Below are positions 12,321 through 22,089 of a DNA stretch of 64,000 nt, piece after piece. The position numbers and the translations under genes are program-made. This DNA comes from Labyrinthula sp. Ha. Its lineage: Eukaryota; Sar; Bigyra; Labyrinthulida; Labyrinthulaceae. Under the pieces are notes generated by a model, which did not search any database, had not been told where the DNA came from, and saw nothing but the letters and a program-made list of their open reading frames with translations. The stretch lies in NCBI GenBank assembly GCA_015227615.1, contig JAALGZ010000016.1:1-64000 (forward strand). Reading direction: 5' to 3'. Numbering within the stretch: position 1 is the first letter of the stretch; each line of letters starts with the position of its first letter.

Positions 12321-12504
12321 AAAGAAGTTGCCACCAGGATTAAAGTCAAAGGCTAAAGTAGTGTTCCGGCAGGTAAAAAAAAGAATAGTCCGGGAGATAT
12401 CAGAAACTACTATGGAGTATGAAACGGATGCGTGGTTAATATTGGAATACCCCAGGAGTTGCGCCGCGCTGGATCAAGGAATGGTGCAAGGTCTGTCAAC
12501 GAAC

Positions 12505-12680
12505 AAAGGGTGGACATCGAAGGAAAAACTTGTGTTAACGCAGCTTATCCGAGTCTATGGGATGGGAAACTGGAAAGGAATGATGAGAAAACCGTGGCTT
12601 CCTGGGAAAACTAAGGCACAAATAATATCTATGACCCAGAAGTTGTGTGGAACTCAAGCAATCGGAGAATATAGGGGATT
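12505..12680 (+). mobile_element. Element B part: Myb/SANT-like domain
   Basis: The segment GWTSKEKLVLTQLIRVYGMG, then NWKGM, WLPGKTKAQIISMTQKL, is a clear Myb/SANT pattern: initial W, helix 1 with E, YGxGNW, then LPGKTxxQI...Q in the third helix. It is followed by YRGLRIPL, the same tail as in element A. It is better preserved than the element A version and is the main support for the call in both. Confidence 0.82.
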
Positions 12681-12959
12681 GCGAATCCCGCTGCAAAGCA
12701 TCCATTTATCATACAGCCTTAAAACCTGGAGCCAGGCGGAACGGGATTTTGATAAATACTATGAAAAAGTTCCCCCAACATGAGAAGGAGAGGAGAATGC
12801 TGGAAAACTTTGATGAATTAAAAGAAAGACAATGCCCAATGATGGAAAGAGATTTGTATATTCTATCTCCAGAGGAATGTTCCTCTAGAACATGGTCACT
12901 ACATGATTTGAAGCATTATGTAGAGTTAGTGTTCCAGATGAAGATGTTGTCGGAGAAAG

Positions 12960-13400
12960 GAGAGAAGAAGGTTGATGAAGAGGATGGGACGACTTACTGG
13001 ATAGGAGCCGATGGGTCTTGGAAGGAAGTTAACGCCATAATGGACAGTGGGGCAACAAGGACATGTGGAAGCTATAAATATTTTTTGGATAACGGAGTTA
13101 TTGAACCGGCAGATGTTCGGAAAGCAAAGGTAAGAATGGAGACTGCAACCAAATCCGAAGTAACATTGAAAGGGGAAATCTACAAGGATATTAGAATCCG
13201 TGTGGTGAAGCAGGGGAGTAGTATAATAGTGGAAGCCCCGAACACTAGAATTTTATTGGCTGAGGGATCTTTTTTGAATCTTCTTATAGGAAAAGATGTG
13301 CTGGAAAAACTGGATGCGACCCCGGAAAAGGCCATATTGGGAAGGAAAGTTAAGAGGGCTCAGAATGATAATGAAGATATCCGAGGTTCAGTCTTCCAAG
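12960..13400 (+). mobile_element. Element B part: retropepsin-like domain located after the integrase module
   Basis: The protease signature IMDSGATRT (Asp near base 13043) is followed about 85 residues later by FLNLLIGKDVLEKLDATP, the second retropepsin segment. The domain lies between the SANT-like domain and the methyltransferase, whereas in element A and most Ty3/gypsy elements the protease precedes the reverse transcriptase. The upstream region of element B has no other candidate. Confidence 0.75.
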
Positions 13401-13486
13401 ATATATATCTGAAATGGAAGAAAATCTACGAGGAACAAAAAGGGCGCAGGCACAAGAGGGCGTATGAAAGGTAGAGGATCAGGAAG

Positions 13487-14428
13487 TTGTTGACACCTGA
13501 GGTTATGGATAAGTGTAGGAGTTTAGCGAGCGGAGCTCAGGTTACGTGCAAGGAATGGTCTATCAAGAGGGATGACAAAGAGCATGTATATGTTTTGAAG
13601 GAGGGAGAAGGAGAGGAAATGAAAGTATGGATGCAACCGTCACAAAGCCTGTTATTTGAAGCGGATATTGCCTCAACGAAGTTGAACCTGAAAGGGTTTG
13701 ATATGGTGTATGCTGATCCGCCATGGGATGTAGGAGTAGCAAATAATCCAACTAGGGGAATGACGTTGCATTTGCCCACAATGAAAGACGAGCAGATTTT
13801 GAAGATACCATTAGGATCTATAATGCCAAAGGGTCTCGCGGAAATCTGGGTGCCAAATAATAAACTTGGCGTGGACATGAAGTGGCTAATAGCAGAGGGC
13901 TTCGCTGTTAAGGAATATATAGTATGGATTAAGAAGACGTCCTCGGGAAAAACGTTTCAGTCCCAAGGGGGAATTTTAATGCACTCCAAGGAGTTGTTGG
14001 TAATCGGAGTAAAGGGACAGAATGTGGGCCTAAGAACACAAATGGGAAATGATGTTTTTGAAGGAGCTGTGAGGGAACCTTTTAGGAAGCCGGATGGAAT
14101 ATATAATTTACTAGAGAAGATATACCCTGATGCGCGGAAGATTGAGCTGTTTGCACGGCACTGGAATGTGAAGGAGAATTGGACATCAGTAGGTAATGAG
14201 GTTAAAGGAACAGCTGCTTTGAAGGAGGGAAGTGTTATCCAGGAACCTGGAAGAATAACGAGCAGCTTTCCTAGAACATACAAACCGAAGCCTAAGAGTT
14301 GGCCTTTCTCGGTATATGAACGAAACAAGGACGATAGTAGTAAGGGTTCACGAAGGAACAGTATAGGTAGGAGGGTGAAGATAAGACACAGCGGGGGGGG
14401 GATACAAAATTACGGGAATAGGATATAG
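13487..14428 (+). CDS. Element B MT-A70-family adenine-N6-methyltransferase
   Basis: A 313-codon frame with the hallmarks of MT-A70 enzymes of the METTL3 type: the catalytic signature YADPPWDVGV (residues about 75-84), THLPTMK-like segment (LHLPTMKDEQI), a core sheet with WIKK, then MHSKELLVIGVKG (about 165-177), REPFRKPDGIYNLLEKIYP (about 196-214) and KIELFARHWNVKENWTSVGN. These cover the S-adenosylmethionine and adenine pockets and the KPD/ELFxR signature. Family members methylate adenine N6 in RNA or DNA; the substrate here is unknown. The frame looks whole. Its last ~65 residues are encoded inside the 3' LTR. Neighbours are the retropepsin-like domain upstream and the LTR downstream. Confidence 0.9.
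   Translation: MLTPEVMDKCRSLASGAQVTCKEWSIKRDDKEHVYVLKEGEGEEMKVWMQPSQSLLFEADIASTKLNLKGFDMVYADPPWDVGVANNPTRGMTLHLPTMKDEQILKIPLGSIMPKGLAEIWVPNNKLGVDMKWLIAEGFAVKEYIVWIKKTSSGKTFQSQGGILMHSKELLVIGVKGQNVGLRTQMGNDVFEGAVREPFRKPDGIYNLLEKIYPDARKIELFARHWNVKENWTSVGNEVKGTAALKEGSVIQEPGRITSSFPRTYKPKPKSWPFSVYERNKDDSSKGSRRNSIGRRVKIRHSGGGIQNYGNRI
14220..14232 (+). promoter_or_regulatory. Element B polypurine tract
   Basis: GAAGGAGGGAAG lies directly before the TG that opens the 3' LTR, which is the expected place for the plus-strand primer of an LTR retroelement. It also supports placing the LTR start at 14233. The tract is inside the methyltransferase reading frame. Confidence 0.7.
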
Positions 14429-14505
14429 AGAGTAATTAAGTAAAAAAAAAAGAATAAGAGATAAAAGAACAAGTCGAATAAGTTTTTTCATTCTTAGTGA
14501 GAACA
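14233..14505 (+). repeat. Element B 3' LTR
   Basis: About 273 bases starting TGTTATCCAGGAACC and ending GAGAACA, matching the 5' LTR throughout. The first ~195 bases are in frame with the methyltransferase frame, which terminates inside the LTR. Confidence 0.87.
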
Positions 14506-15050
14506 AAGGTTCAAATGAGAGAATTGATGTCTATTCTTTGCAACAATAATGATTGAATCTGATAGTAGCATGCAAAATAAGTAAATGTTAAATTTGACAG
14601 AATTTGAAATGATTTTATAGTGTTGCCAATAATTATCACCAATATGTATCTTTAGTTAAGAATTGAATACTGAAAGCTTAAAGTAACTAGCTGTCATTAC
14701 ATAGTACATAACTTTCCCTCCTTCTTGGTGTTGTTTCATTAATTAGGTACATACAAGACAGGTTCTCTAGATTCAAGATTGTTCTCTATGCATATTTAGT
14801 TTGAGAGCTCGATTTTCCCCGCTAGTTGATTGGTACTATTTCTACCCATGTATCCTCGATGATCAATATCCTACCAGTTGGCACATTATTCTTTGGTTAA
14901 TTAGATTTCCTTAATCTATATTTTGCAAAATCTATTATTGTTACTAATTCTTCAAAAAAGCATCTTGGTTACATAACTTATCTTATACTTTCAAGCTTTT
15001 GCCGTGCTTCTTCTTATGGAGTTGTTATTATTATATGCGTGGTAAGAATT
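14506..15050. repeat. Repeat R, copy 1, right part
   Basis: Diverged copy of 21121-21650. Shared blocks include CAACAATAAxxATxGAATCTG, TTCTTGGTGTTGTTT, ATCCTACCAGTTGGCACATT against ATCCTATCAGTTAGCACATT, and AGATTTCCTT. The nature of the repeat is unknown; the minus strand of both copies keeps short coding-like phrases such as TTPRRRE/TTPRKRQ. Confidence 0.7.
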
Positions 15051-16483
15051 ATCGAACAGTCAAACACTCAAAGGGGAGGCGAATATACTAAAAACAAAGC
15101 GGGATGTTCATACAGAATTCAATAACATACTTAGGATGCCGATCCTAAGAATTTTACTCAGATGAGGCTATATAAGTACTGAAGAAAAAGTTCCTTCACA
15201 CTTCATAAAAGTCGTGTAATGCTTAACTTGCTGTTACCCTAACTCCAATTACTCGTATTGAGTCTTATTTTTATTACTCTTGGCTTTTTATTAGCTTTGC
15301 TCTTTTTGTTGTTGTTTTTATTTTAGATAATATTGTAAGATTGGTAATGTTCCTATGTTCCCAAACCTCTATACACTAATTCAATTCTATTAATTCATAC
15401 CAAGTAGATGACCGATTCAACATACATATATTTCACTGATAAGATTAACCTAAGGTATTTTTCCTGCTGCTATTTTGCTGAGTATTTAAAATCGTTTAAT
15501 TTTATTTTTTTGTAATGGAAATGTTTCTAAAACTTCTTAATTAAGAAAATATTTTGAAGAATTTTCCAAGATCATCTCCTATATTTAAATTTTTCTAGAA
15601 AAGCTAAAATAAGAAGGATCAAAAATTTTAAACCATAACTCAAATTTCCTCTTTAATTTAATTAGTTTTTTCAAATGAATTAAATGTTGTTGATTATAAG
15701 GGTTTTACTGAACCGTCAAGAATAAGGAAGTTGTTTGAAAGTGAAAGAATTCAAGATGAAAACTAAGAAGTGTAGTTATACCGAAAATATTATTGAGAAA
15801 ATGAATGGAAAATATGTTAATGCTGGAATAATGTATTATTTCTAAGATATAAATATATCCAATGAAGCACATTTCATATTTTCTGCTCCAATTCTTTGAG
15901 TTGAAGCTTTAAGAAGTTTCATTTAGATGAAAGTTTTATCAACTTCATTTCGAACAAAGAAAACTTTTTACAAATTATGGAAAATATATTGATTCAAGAA
16001 ATATAATAAAAGCTGATTTTGATGCTTTATTAAAAGATTATTTAAACATGAAACACAATATTTCTTAAACTTAGTAATACATTGTTTTTTTGTGGATAGA
16101 TTGGAAAACCATTGTTGCATTGTTTTTAATTTACTTCTAGATTAAAGAAAACAAAGATAACAGCTTCCAGGGAATAAACAATAGTAAATATTTGATATCC
16201 TGTTATTACCATTACGTTTCGAAGGCATTATTCTTGTTTCTTAGAGGTTATGAAAGCTTAGGATTGTATTGCCTTCACGTATTTTCCAGGGAAAATTTTT
16301 GGTGAAAATACTGTTTGGAGATTTTTGTGAAAAAGATATGAGTTTCAATTTTAACTCCACTGTATATGAATTAAATATTTTATTCTGAACAAAAGCATAA
16401 GGTATAGTTAAAGAAAAAATAACTTTTAAGGAAGAATGAAGAAAACCTTGAAGCCATTATCTGAAGGAAATCCTGTTGATCTT
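15051..16483. other. No gene seen
   Basis: AT-rich sequence with short open stretches only. It contains an inverted repeat at 15130-15149 (CTTAGGAT, 4-base spacer, ATCCTAAG). No protein motif recognised on either strand. Confidence 0.6.
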
Positions 16484-17599
16484 TTATTGTGAATGGACAA
16501 TTAATATAAGATAATCGACAGAAGAGGAATAACAATCCCTAAACTTTAATTCAAAAATAAAGATACCTGAGTATATTGGACCAAGGTATTGAAATGCAAC
16601 TTCACTTGTTGGAAAGACAAAAAACGTGAAAAAAATGACCAAAGATCCAATATAGAATTGCGAAGTCATAAATTTTATCCATTTAATTCGTGGTAATAGT
16701 TTTATTATTGCATCAGAATGTTCAATTTCTTCATGATTTGTAAGCTGTTTTTGTGTAGAATAAAAAGTGGTGAGAAATCTTAGATCTTTTTCTATAGCAT
16801 TCATTACAATATGACAAACTACAAGAATGATCACAGAAGATATAGATATTAGTGCGTTTTGAATACTTTGAATATATCTCAAATAGTCAAGTACAATAAA
16901 TTCAAAAATTTCTTTATTTTTTGTATATTCAATTAGTATAGGTTGGATTAATACACAACCTCCAACAGCAATAACATCCAAGAAAAAAGTAAAATAGATC
17001 TGAAAAGAGAATAATTTTTCTACATTATATCCATAAAAAGTTGTTCGCAAAGCATATAAAGCTTTAGCCTTTTTTAAATTATATTTTGTGTACTTAACAA
17101 AAAAGAAATAGATAGTTGCTTGAAGAAAAATAAAACTTAAAGCTATTCCAAGAGAACCCGCAAAAGAAAAAGGATACATAGACTCTTGTTCTTTAAGCCT
17201 AATAGAGTTCGTTATAACAGTATTTATTATCGTAGTAACTTTAGTTGTATCATATTTTTCCCATTTTTTTCTGTTTTGTTGAATTCTCCAAATTAGGAAG
17301 AGAGAAAATAATGATATAAGAATACCTGTGATTTGAATTATGTTCCATCCAGCTAAATGCTTTGTACATGGTGCTGAAAGAAAAAGCTCATCAAGAAACT
17401 CATCAAGTGATACTTTACTTCTATTTTTCTTCAAGGAGTTAAATATTTCTTCTGCTCCTGGTCCAGCATATATGTGAGAATTGTAGTCAAAAGAGTTTGT
17501 CCATCCAGAGTTACAAACACAAATGTTTTCAATGCAACTTCCATGGTTTCCACAAAGTTTATCAAATGGATTACATTTTCCTGATGAAGTTAAGCACAT
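16484..17599 (-). CDS. Polytopic membrane protein with EGF-like module (3' part of a larger gene?)
   Basis: A 371-codon frame. Residues 9-32 form an EGF-like module (Cys 9, 16, 22, 27, 29; GNHGSC and CVCNSGW as in EGF_2 repeats), with a further Cys at 78. Hydrophobic segments suited to membrane spans lie at about 87-106, 147-169, 201-224, 246-268, 311-330 and 334-350. The EGF module would face the outside with the polytopic region as anchor, an arrangement seen in adhesion-type receptors; no specific family is recognised. There is no signal peptide before the EGF module, so the first ATG is probably not the true start: the gene may continue upstream, where decayed ectodomain-like sequence is found (17600-19300). 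Function unknown. Confidence 0.6.
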   Translation of the reverse strand: MCLTSSGKCNPFDKLCGNHGSCIENICVCNSGWTNSFDYNSHIYAGPGAEEIFNSLKKNRSKVSLDEFLDELFLSAPCTKHLAGWNIIQITGILISLFSLFLIWRIQQNRKKWEKYDTTKVTTIINTVITNSIRLKEQESMYPFSFAGSLGIALSFIFLQATIYFFFVKYTKYNLKKAKALYALRTTFYGYNVEKLFSFQIYFTFFLDVIAVGGCVLIQPILIEYTKNKEIFEFIVLDYLRYIQSIQNALISISSVIILVVCHIVMNAIEKDLRFLTTFYSTQKQLTNHEEIEHSDAIIKLLPRIKWIKFMTSQFYIGSLVIFFTFFVFPTSEVAFQYLGPIYSGIFIFELKFRDCYSSSVDYLILIVHSQ

Positions 17600-19300
17600 A
17601 TTTATATTTGAAATAAGGAGTTTTGTACTCTGAGTTGTATATCTGGTTAGGCTGGGATGTTGGTCAGTTAACTAGGTTGTGCGAAAGCCAAGTTTCACAA
17701 AAAAACTTTTCTCCTCTTGAATGTTGCTGGTTAAATTACTTGGTTTGTTTCAAGCGATATTGAGATATATGCAGCATCTTCTACTATTGGTAGGTAACTT
17801 CTCATTTTTTTTATGTGCAAGGTGTTTCTTCTACCTAGATACATTCTGTTCCCAAAGACGAAACGGTCACACTCGAAACACGGTAATCCCATACTGTTAT
17901 TCTCGGAAATGGAATATATTAGTCAAGTCAATGTTGCCGCAAAGGGCACTATTGTACGAGTGTTAAACTAGAAATATACCGCTCAAGTTTGAGAACTAAT
18001 ATATATATTGAATAATACAGTTATTATTCTATATAGAAATATCTCCCTGGTTAATAAGATATACTCCAACATGTACTCACTATATCTCAATATCTGGAGC
18101 CTTTGGTCAGAAGCAAAGTAGATATTATAGTGGAAAGAAGCAGTGAAACGGAGATTGAAATAAACAAAACGCTCACAAAACGACTGTCATGAATAAAAAT
18201 ACAGAAAAAGATTGTTCTAATCACTTAGAACTACCTTTCAGGAATAATTACTTCTCATTGAAATCTTCAGAGAGAATGAACTATTCACTGGAGATAAAGA
18301 CGAGATAAACTGTGTTTGGAATTCTGAAAACCAAAAAACACAAGGTTAAGGCTTAGTTTATTAGCTAAATCAACGCCGCAATAAATTTGCTACTGTTTTT
18401 AAGGTGCTATGGGTTCACATCTCCTTTAGAGCCAAGACCCTAACTACGTATTCCGCTGCGCTAGACTTGTGGGAAAATAATGGTTCAATACTTGAGCATT
18501 TTCTTTCATTGAGGGAGTTCTTAAGATTCATCCTAAAAATTATTAATTCGCACAAAGAAGTTTATAGTCTAACAGCTGGTTCAACATATGAAGATATAAA
18601 AAAACTTTCATATGGGCACCGCTCGTGCTCTAACAGAATCTGTTGCTTCCAAAAATAACGTTAGCTGTATTACTTGATTAGTATAAACCTTGTAAAATTG
18701 AAAAAGAGCAGTTTCTGTATCGAAGTCCAAATTTTGTGTCTTGCTGAAAGACGTGAGTTTCTTTTTTGCAACCACCTGGCACTTAATCGCATTAGCATGT
18801 CCTAACTTAGTTGTCCCACTAGACTCGCTGCACTGTTGAGGTTTAACATCAAAGCAATTTTGAGCCTAGTTTCATGTTAAGGCCTGATCAGGGGTGCAAT
18901 TCACACCATGAATTGTAGCTGAAGTGGGGTCCTGAGGAATGGCTTATCCAGCCAATCTACCTGTGGGTAGGTGTTGTACGAGAATAGTGTGTTTAGGATT
19001 CGTTATAATGAGTTTTAATTGATAATTCTTCAAGATTTTTCGCTGCTACCCAGTGTAAGAAAGCTTCTATCAGTGTCTTCCTCGCTATTTTTTATTGTCA
19101 AGAGCTGCAAAAAATCAGTCTAAAGTCGGCCGCTGCTCCTTTGAAGCATCTACTTATCATGCTCATAATTTGCTGCAGAACAAAGTTGCTGATGCCAATT
19201 CCTTGGGAGAAAATTTTCAACAAAGTATTTACGCTGAACCAGAGCTTCAAGGTTGTCAGACAGCTGAAACGTCTTTTAGGTTTTCTTAGGTGACTGGATG
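17600..19300 (-). pseudogene. Decayed or intron-split coding traces upstream of the EGF/TM frame
   Basis: On the minus strand, coding-like phrases with no start codon appear in order towards the EGF/TM frame: around 19270-19150 (NLEALVQRKYFVENFLPRNW), around 18900-18600 (AIKCQVVAKKKLTSFSK and DFDTETALFQFYKVYTNQ, with several Cys just before). Composition suggests a secreted or extracellular domain. Stops and frame changes separate them. They may be the N-terminal ectodomain of the gene at 16484-17599, either ruined or interrupted by introns. No family recognised. Confidence 0.35.
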
Positions 19301-20859
19301 AGTTTTCCCAAACTCTTATGCCACGATATGTTCTTGAAAAGCGTTCTTTCTCACAAAAAAAAATACATATTTTTCTTTCATTTCTTGGTTACCAAGAAAT
19401 AAAATGCAGGGGACTACAATCTAAATTCGCGTGTTTATGATACACGATATAGATTAGCGTATTACTACGTTACTCACATCCAAGGAAATGTCAAACCCAG
19501 ACAAAAAAATAGAACGCAAAGATGAAACAGATCTTGCTTAGCAAATTCATAATTAACCTTAGCCATCTTTCTTTCTTTATACTTTTAATTCGACAAAGAA
19601 TATCAAGCATAGTTTATGCAAAAACAATGTATTAACTGGAACCCGTTTAGTAACATGTGCAATGCGCTGACACTGGTTTGATCTATATTACACTTAAGAG
19701 AAGATGATTATTTAATAGAAATAGTCTAGTTACAATTTCAGGAAAGGTAACGAAGAGTTCAAGATTATTCAATCGTGGAAATTACATCCTAGTTCGTAAA
19801 GTGGTATGTTATTCTTATCTAAAGTCTAATATAAGCACTTCAACATAACAGGGGTGAACTGTTTTACCGCCTTATGTAGAGAGCTCAAAGCTTAAGCTAT
19901 TAAAAACACTTACACTTTAGGTAAATCAAGTATGAACAAAGCTAGTTTTCCACTATAATCCAATATAAACCGCTATTAACACAGTAGGTAAGGTCATGAT
20001 TACATCTCTTACTTGTAATCTTAGGGTTTTCTAACCCTGTGGCGATTCTACTTAAGCTTATGGTACATTCCTATAGGCATGTATTATCCTTTGGGTATGA
20101 ATTATCAACTCAAATAAAAGTAAAAAAAAATCTTTTTATATATGTTCCATAGGGATACCCGACTCTATTGATATGTATTTTCTTTGAGTTATAGCTCAAG
20201 AAACCTCGTTTTGTGCTCTTTGGTTGTAGTAGGTGTACCCCTTAGCCAGTCAAACACAAGGTAGAATTTTCGGTTTAGCATTACAGAATTTACATCTGTT
20301 TCTAATATTATTGTTCTTAATTGATATTTGGACCATTTTAAATTATTTTTTAGATCTTTTTCATAATAAGAACATTATCTGGTGAATAGTTTGTTATTAT
20401 TGATCTCTATATGGTCTAACGCTTAAGTAATCACTCAAAATTCTTACGCCCAGGGGTATTCCCCTATGAATTACTAAGTACTCTACCTATAGGTAGATTA
20501 TGAAACTTATATAACTATTAACTAAGATATAATTATTACAATAGTAATACAATTTATAGTTTTAATTAAGTTCCACAACATAGAATATAGAATAGTCAAT
20601 TTAACATTCTGCGATACCATATTTTGGGAATTTTGTGCAAACTTAATAATCCATATACCCAATCGCTACACCAAAAGATTCCCCCAAACATATGCGAATG
20701 TTTGAAAAATATTGCAATCAATTTTTTCGAGAAAAAAAACTCATTTCAATTTCAAACACTGTCACTCGCATGAATGACGTTTCAATGTCAAGTACCTAAC
20801 AGAAGCCATAGAGAGAAAATACATGGGTACCCTGGAGAAAAAAAACTGCGATTTTTAAT
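19301..20859. other. No gene seen; hairpin-rich AT sequence
   Basis: No protein motif recognised. A short hairpin AGGGG-TATT-CCCCT lies near 20452 and several short direct and inverted blocks occur between 20000 and 20520, so part of this may be an old repeat I cannot classify. Confidence 0.5.
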
Positions 20860-21650
20860 CAGACACTATGATATCTAATTAGCAGTAATATAAACTTAAT
20901 GGGCCAAAAAAGAAATAGAAAAATTATATTGGCTCCAACGACAATGAACTAGATGAAATGATCGAAAACATAAGTTGTTTAACCAAAGTTAATCCAATTT
21001 TTTTACACCAATTAAGTGGGTAGGTGCCACCAATGCCATTATAAAACTAACTGGGTCCATATAGTCGAGATTATATGAGAGGAATTCTTGAGTTAATAAA
21101 TGTGATACCACTACAGATGTAGGGGATCGTTAATATCTATTTTGCCCAACAATAAGAATGGAATCTGGTTGCTGTAAACAAAATGAGTAAATACCAAATT
21201 TAGCAGTGTCTCAAAAATTTACAGTATTATCAACAACTATAAAGTATCCATATATTTCTATTAACGATTTAATATTAAATTTTTAAAATATCTAGCCTTC
21301 ATTATATATTATTTAGTATTGTCTCTTTCTTGGTGTTGTTTGCTTAGTTGGGTATGTGGAAGGAGAATTGTCTTGTTTCAAGGTCGCTCTACCAATATAA
21401 TTTATGTGGAAACTTCTTGATGTGCTACTAAATCATTGATGTTTTTTTACCTTGTTTCTTCTTTGAGCAACATCCTATCAGTTAGCACATTATTTCTAGA
21501 ATAAATAGATTTCCTTCACCTGCAATTTAAGTGTACTGTTTTTGTTACTAGTTCTTGAAAAATTATCCCCTTTGCACTGTTGGTTATTTTTATCTCAAAG
21601 TTTTACACTTCTTCCTTTTAAGGAATTTTTATTACTTTCTACTCATATAG
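20860..21650. repeat. Repeat R, copy 2 (uninterrupted)
   Basis: The left part matches 6590-6700 and the right part (from about 21121) matches 14520-15050, so here the two halves lie together without element B between them. Identity looks near 70% by eye, so the copies are old. Identity of the repeat is unknown. Confidence 0.6.
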
Positions 21651-22089
21651 TCCTGGATCATGATGCTTCTAACTTCAACCATGAGTCAATTAATTCAGTT
21701 ACCACGAATATAACTGTGTTCATTGCTCTGAGAATACGTTCATTACCTGTCCTTTATTTCATATTTATTCTTGAATTTAATATCTAAAGAAAATCTTCAC
21801 CATAACATGCTAAATATATCGATAGACCACATGGAGTAGGGCTCCTCGCAATATTATTAACCATTACTCGTATACCATATGAATCACCTCGGACAAGAAT
21901 TCTGGCTCTTATGTAGGAAAATAATTTTTCTTGTCATTTCCCTTTATTTTCTAATATATGCAATATTGCTCAAGTACGTTGCATAACATTTAACGAGGAC
22001 TCACTGTCGATGAACCCCTAGCTAGTAAGAACGTTTAGATTGAACGCAGTATTGCATTACTATAGTTTTTTGAACATGTACTTTGGGAA
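21651..22089. other. No gene seen
   Basis: AT-rich, short open stretches only; no motif recognised. Confidence 0.5.

Larger units (their letters stand above)
6841..14505 (+). mobile_element. Element B: Ty3/gypsy-like LTR retrotransposon with chromodomain, SANT, relocated protease and MT-A70
   Basis: A 7.7-kb element flanked by two direct repeats (6841-7117 and 14233-14505) that begin TGTTATCC and end in CA. Parts in order are a Gag-like region with a CCHC knuckle, reverse transcriptase, RNase H, integrase, SH3-like barrel, chromodomain, Myb/SANT-like domain, retropepsin-like domain, MT-A70 methyltransferase, polypurine tract and 3' LTR. It is broken in several places (roughly half a dozen to ten), but the last part looks whole. 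The two LTRs differ at about one position in ten by eye, including small length differences, so the insertion is not recent. Target-site duplication is not clear. Confidence 0.93.

Noticed and set aside
1-14505. Polinton or other capsid- or envelope-bearing DNA element
   Set aside because: Parts and LTRs fit Ty3/gypsy retroelements; no protein-primed polymerase, major capsid or packaging ATPase signature was seen.
18404-18658. 84-codon plus-strand frame with KTLTTYSAALDLWE, slightly like the N-terminal helix region of tyrosine recombinases
   Set aside because: Too short, no catalytic R-H-R-Y residues nearby, and the opposite strand has better coding character.
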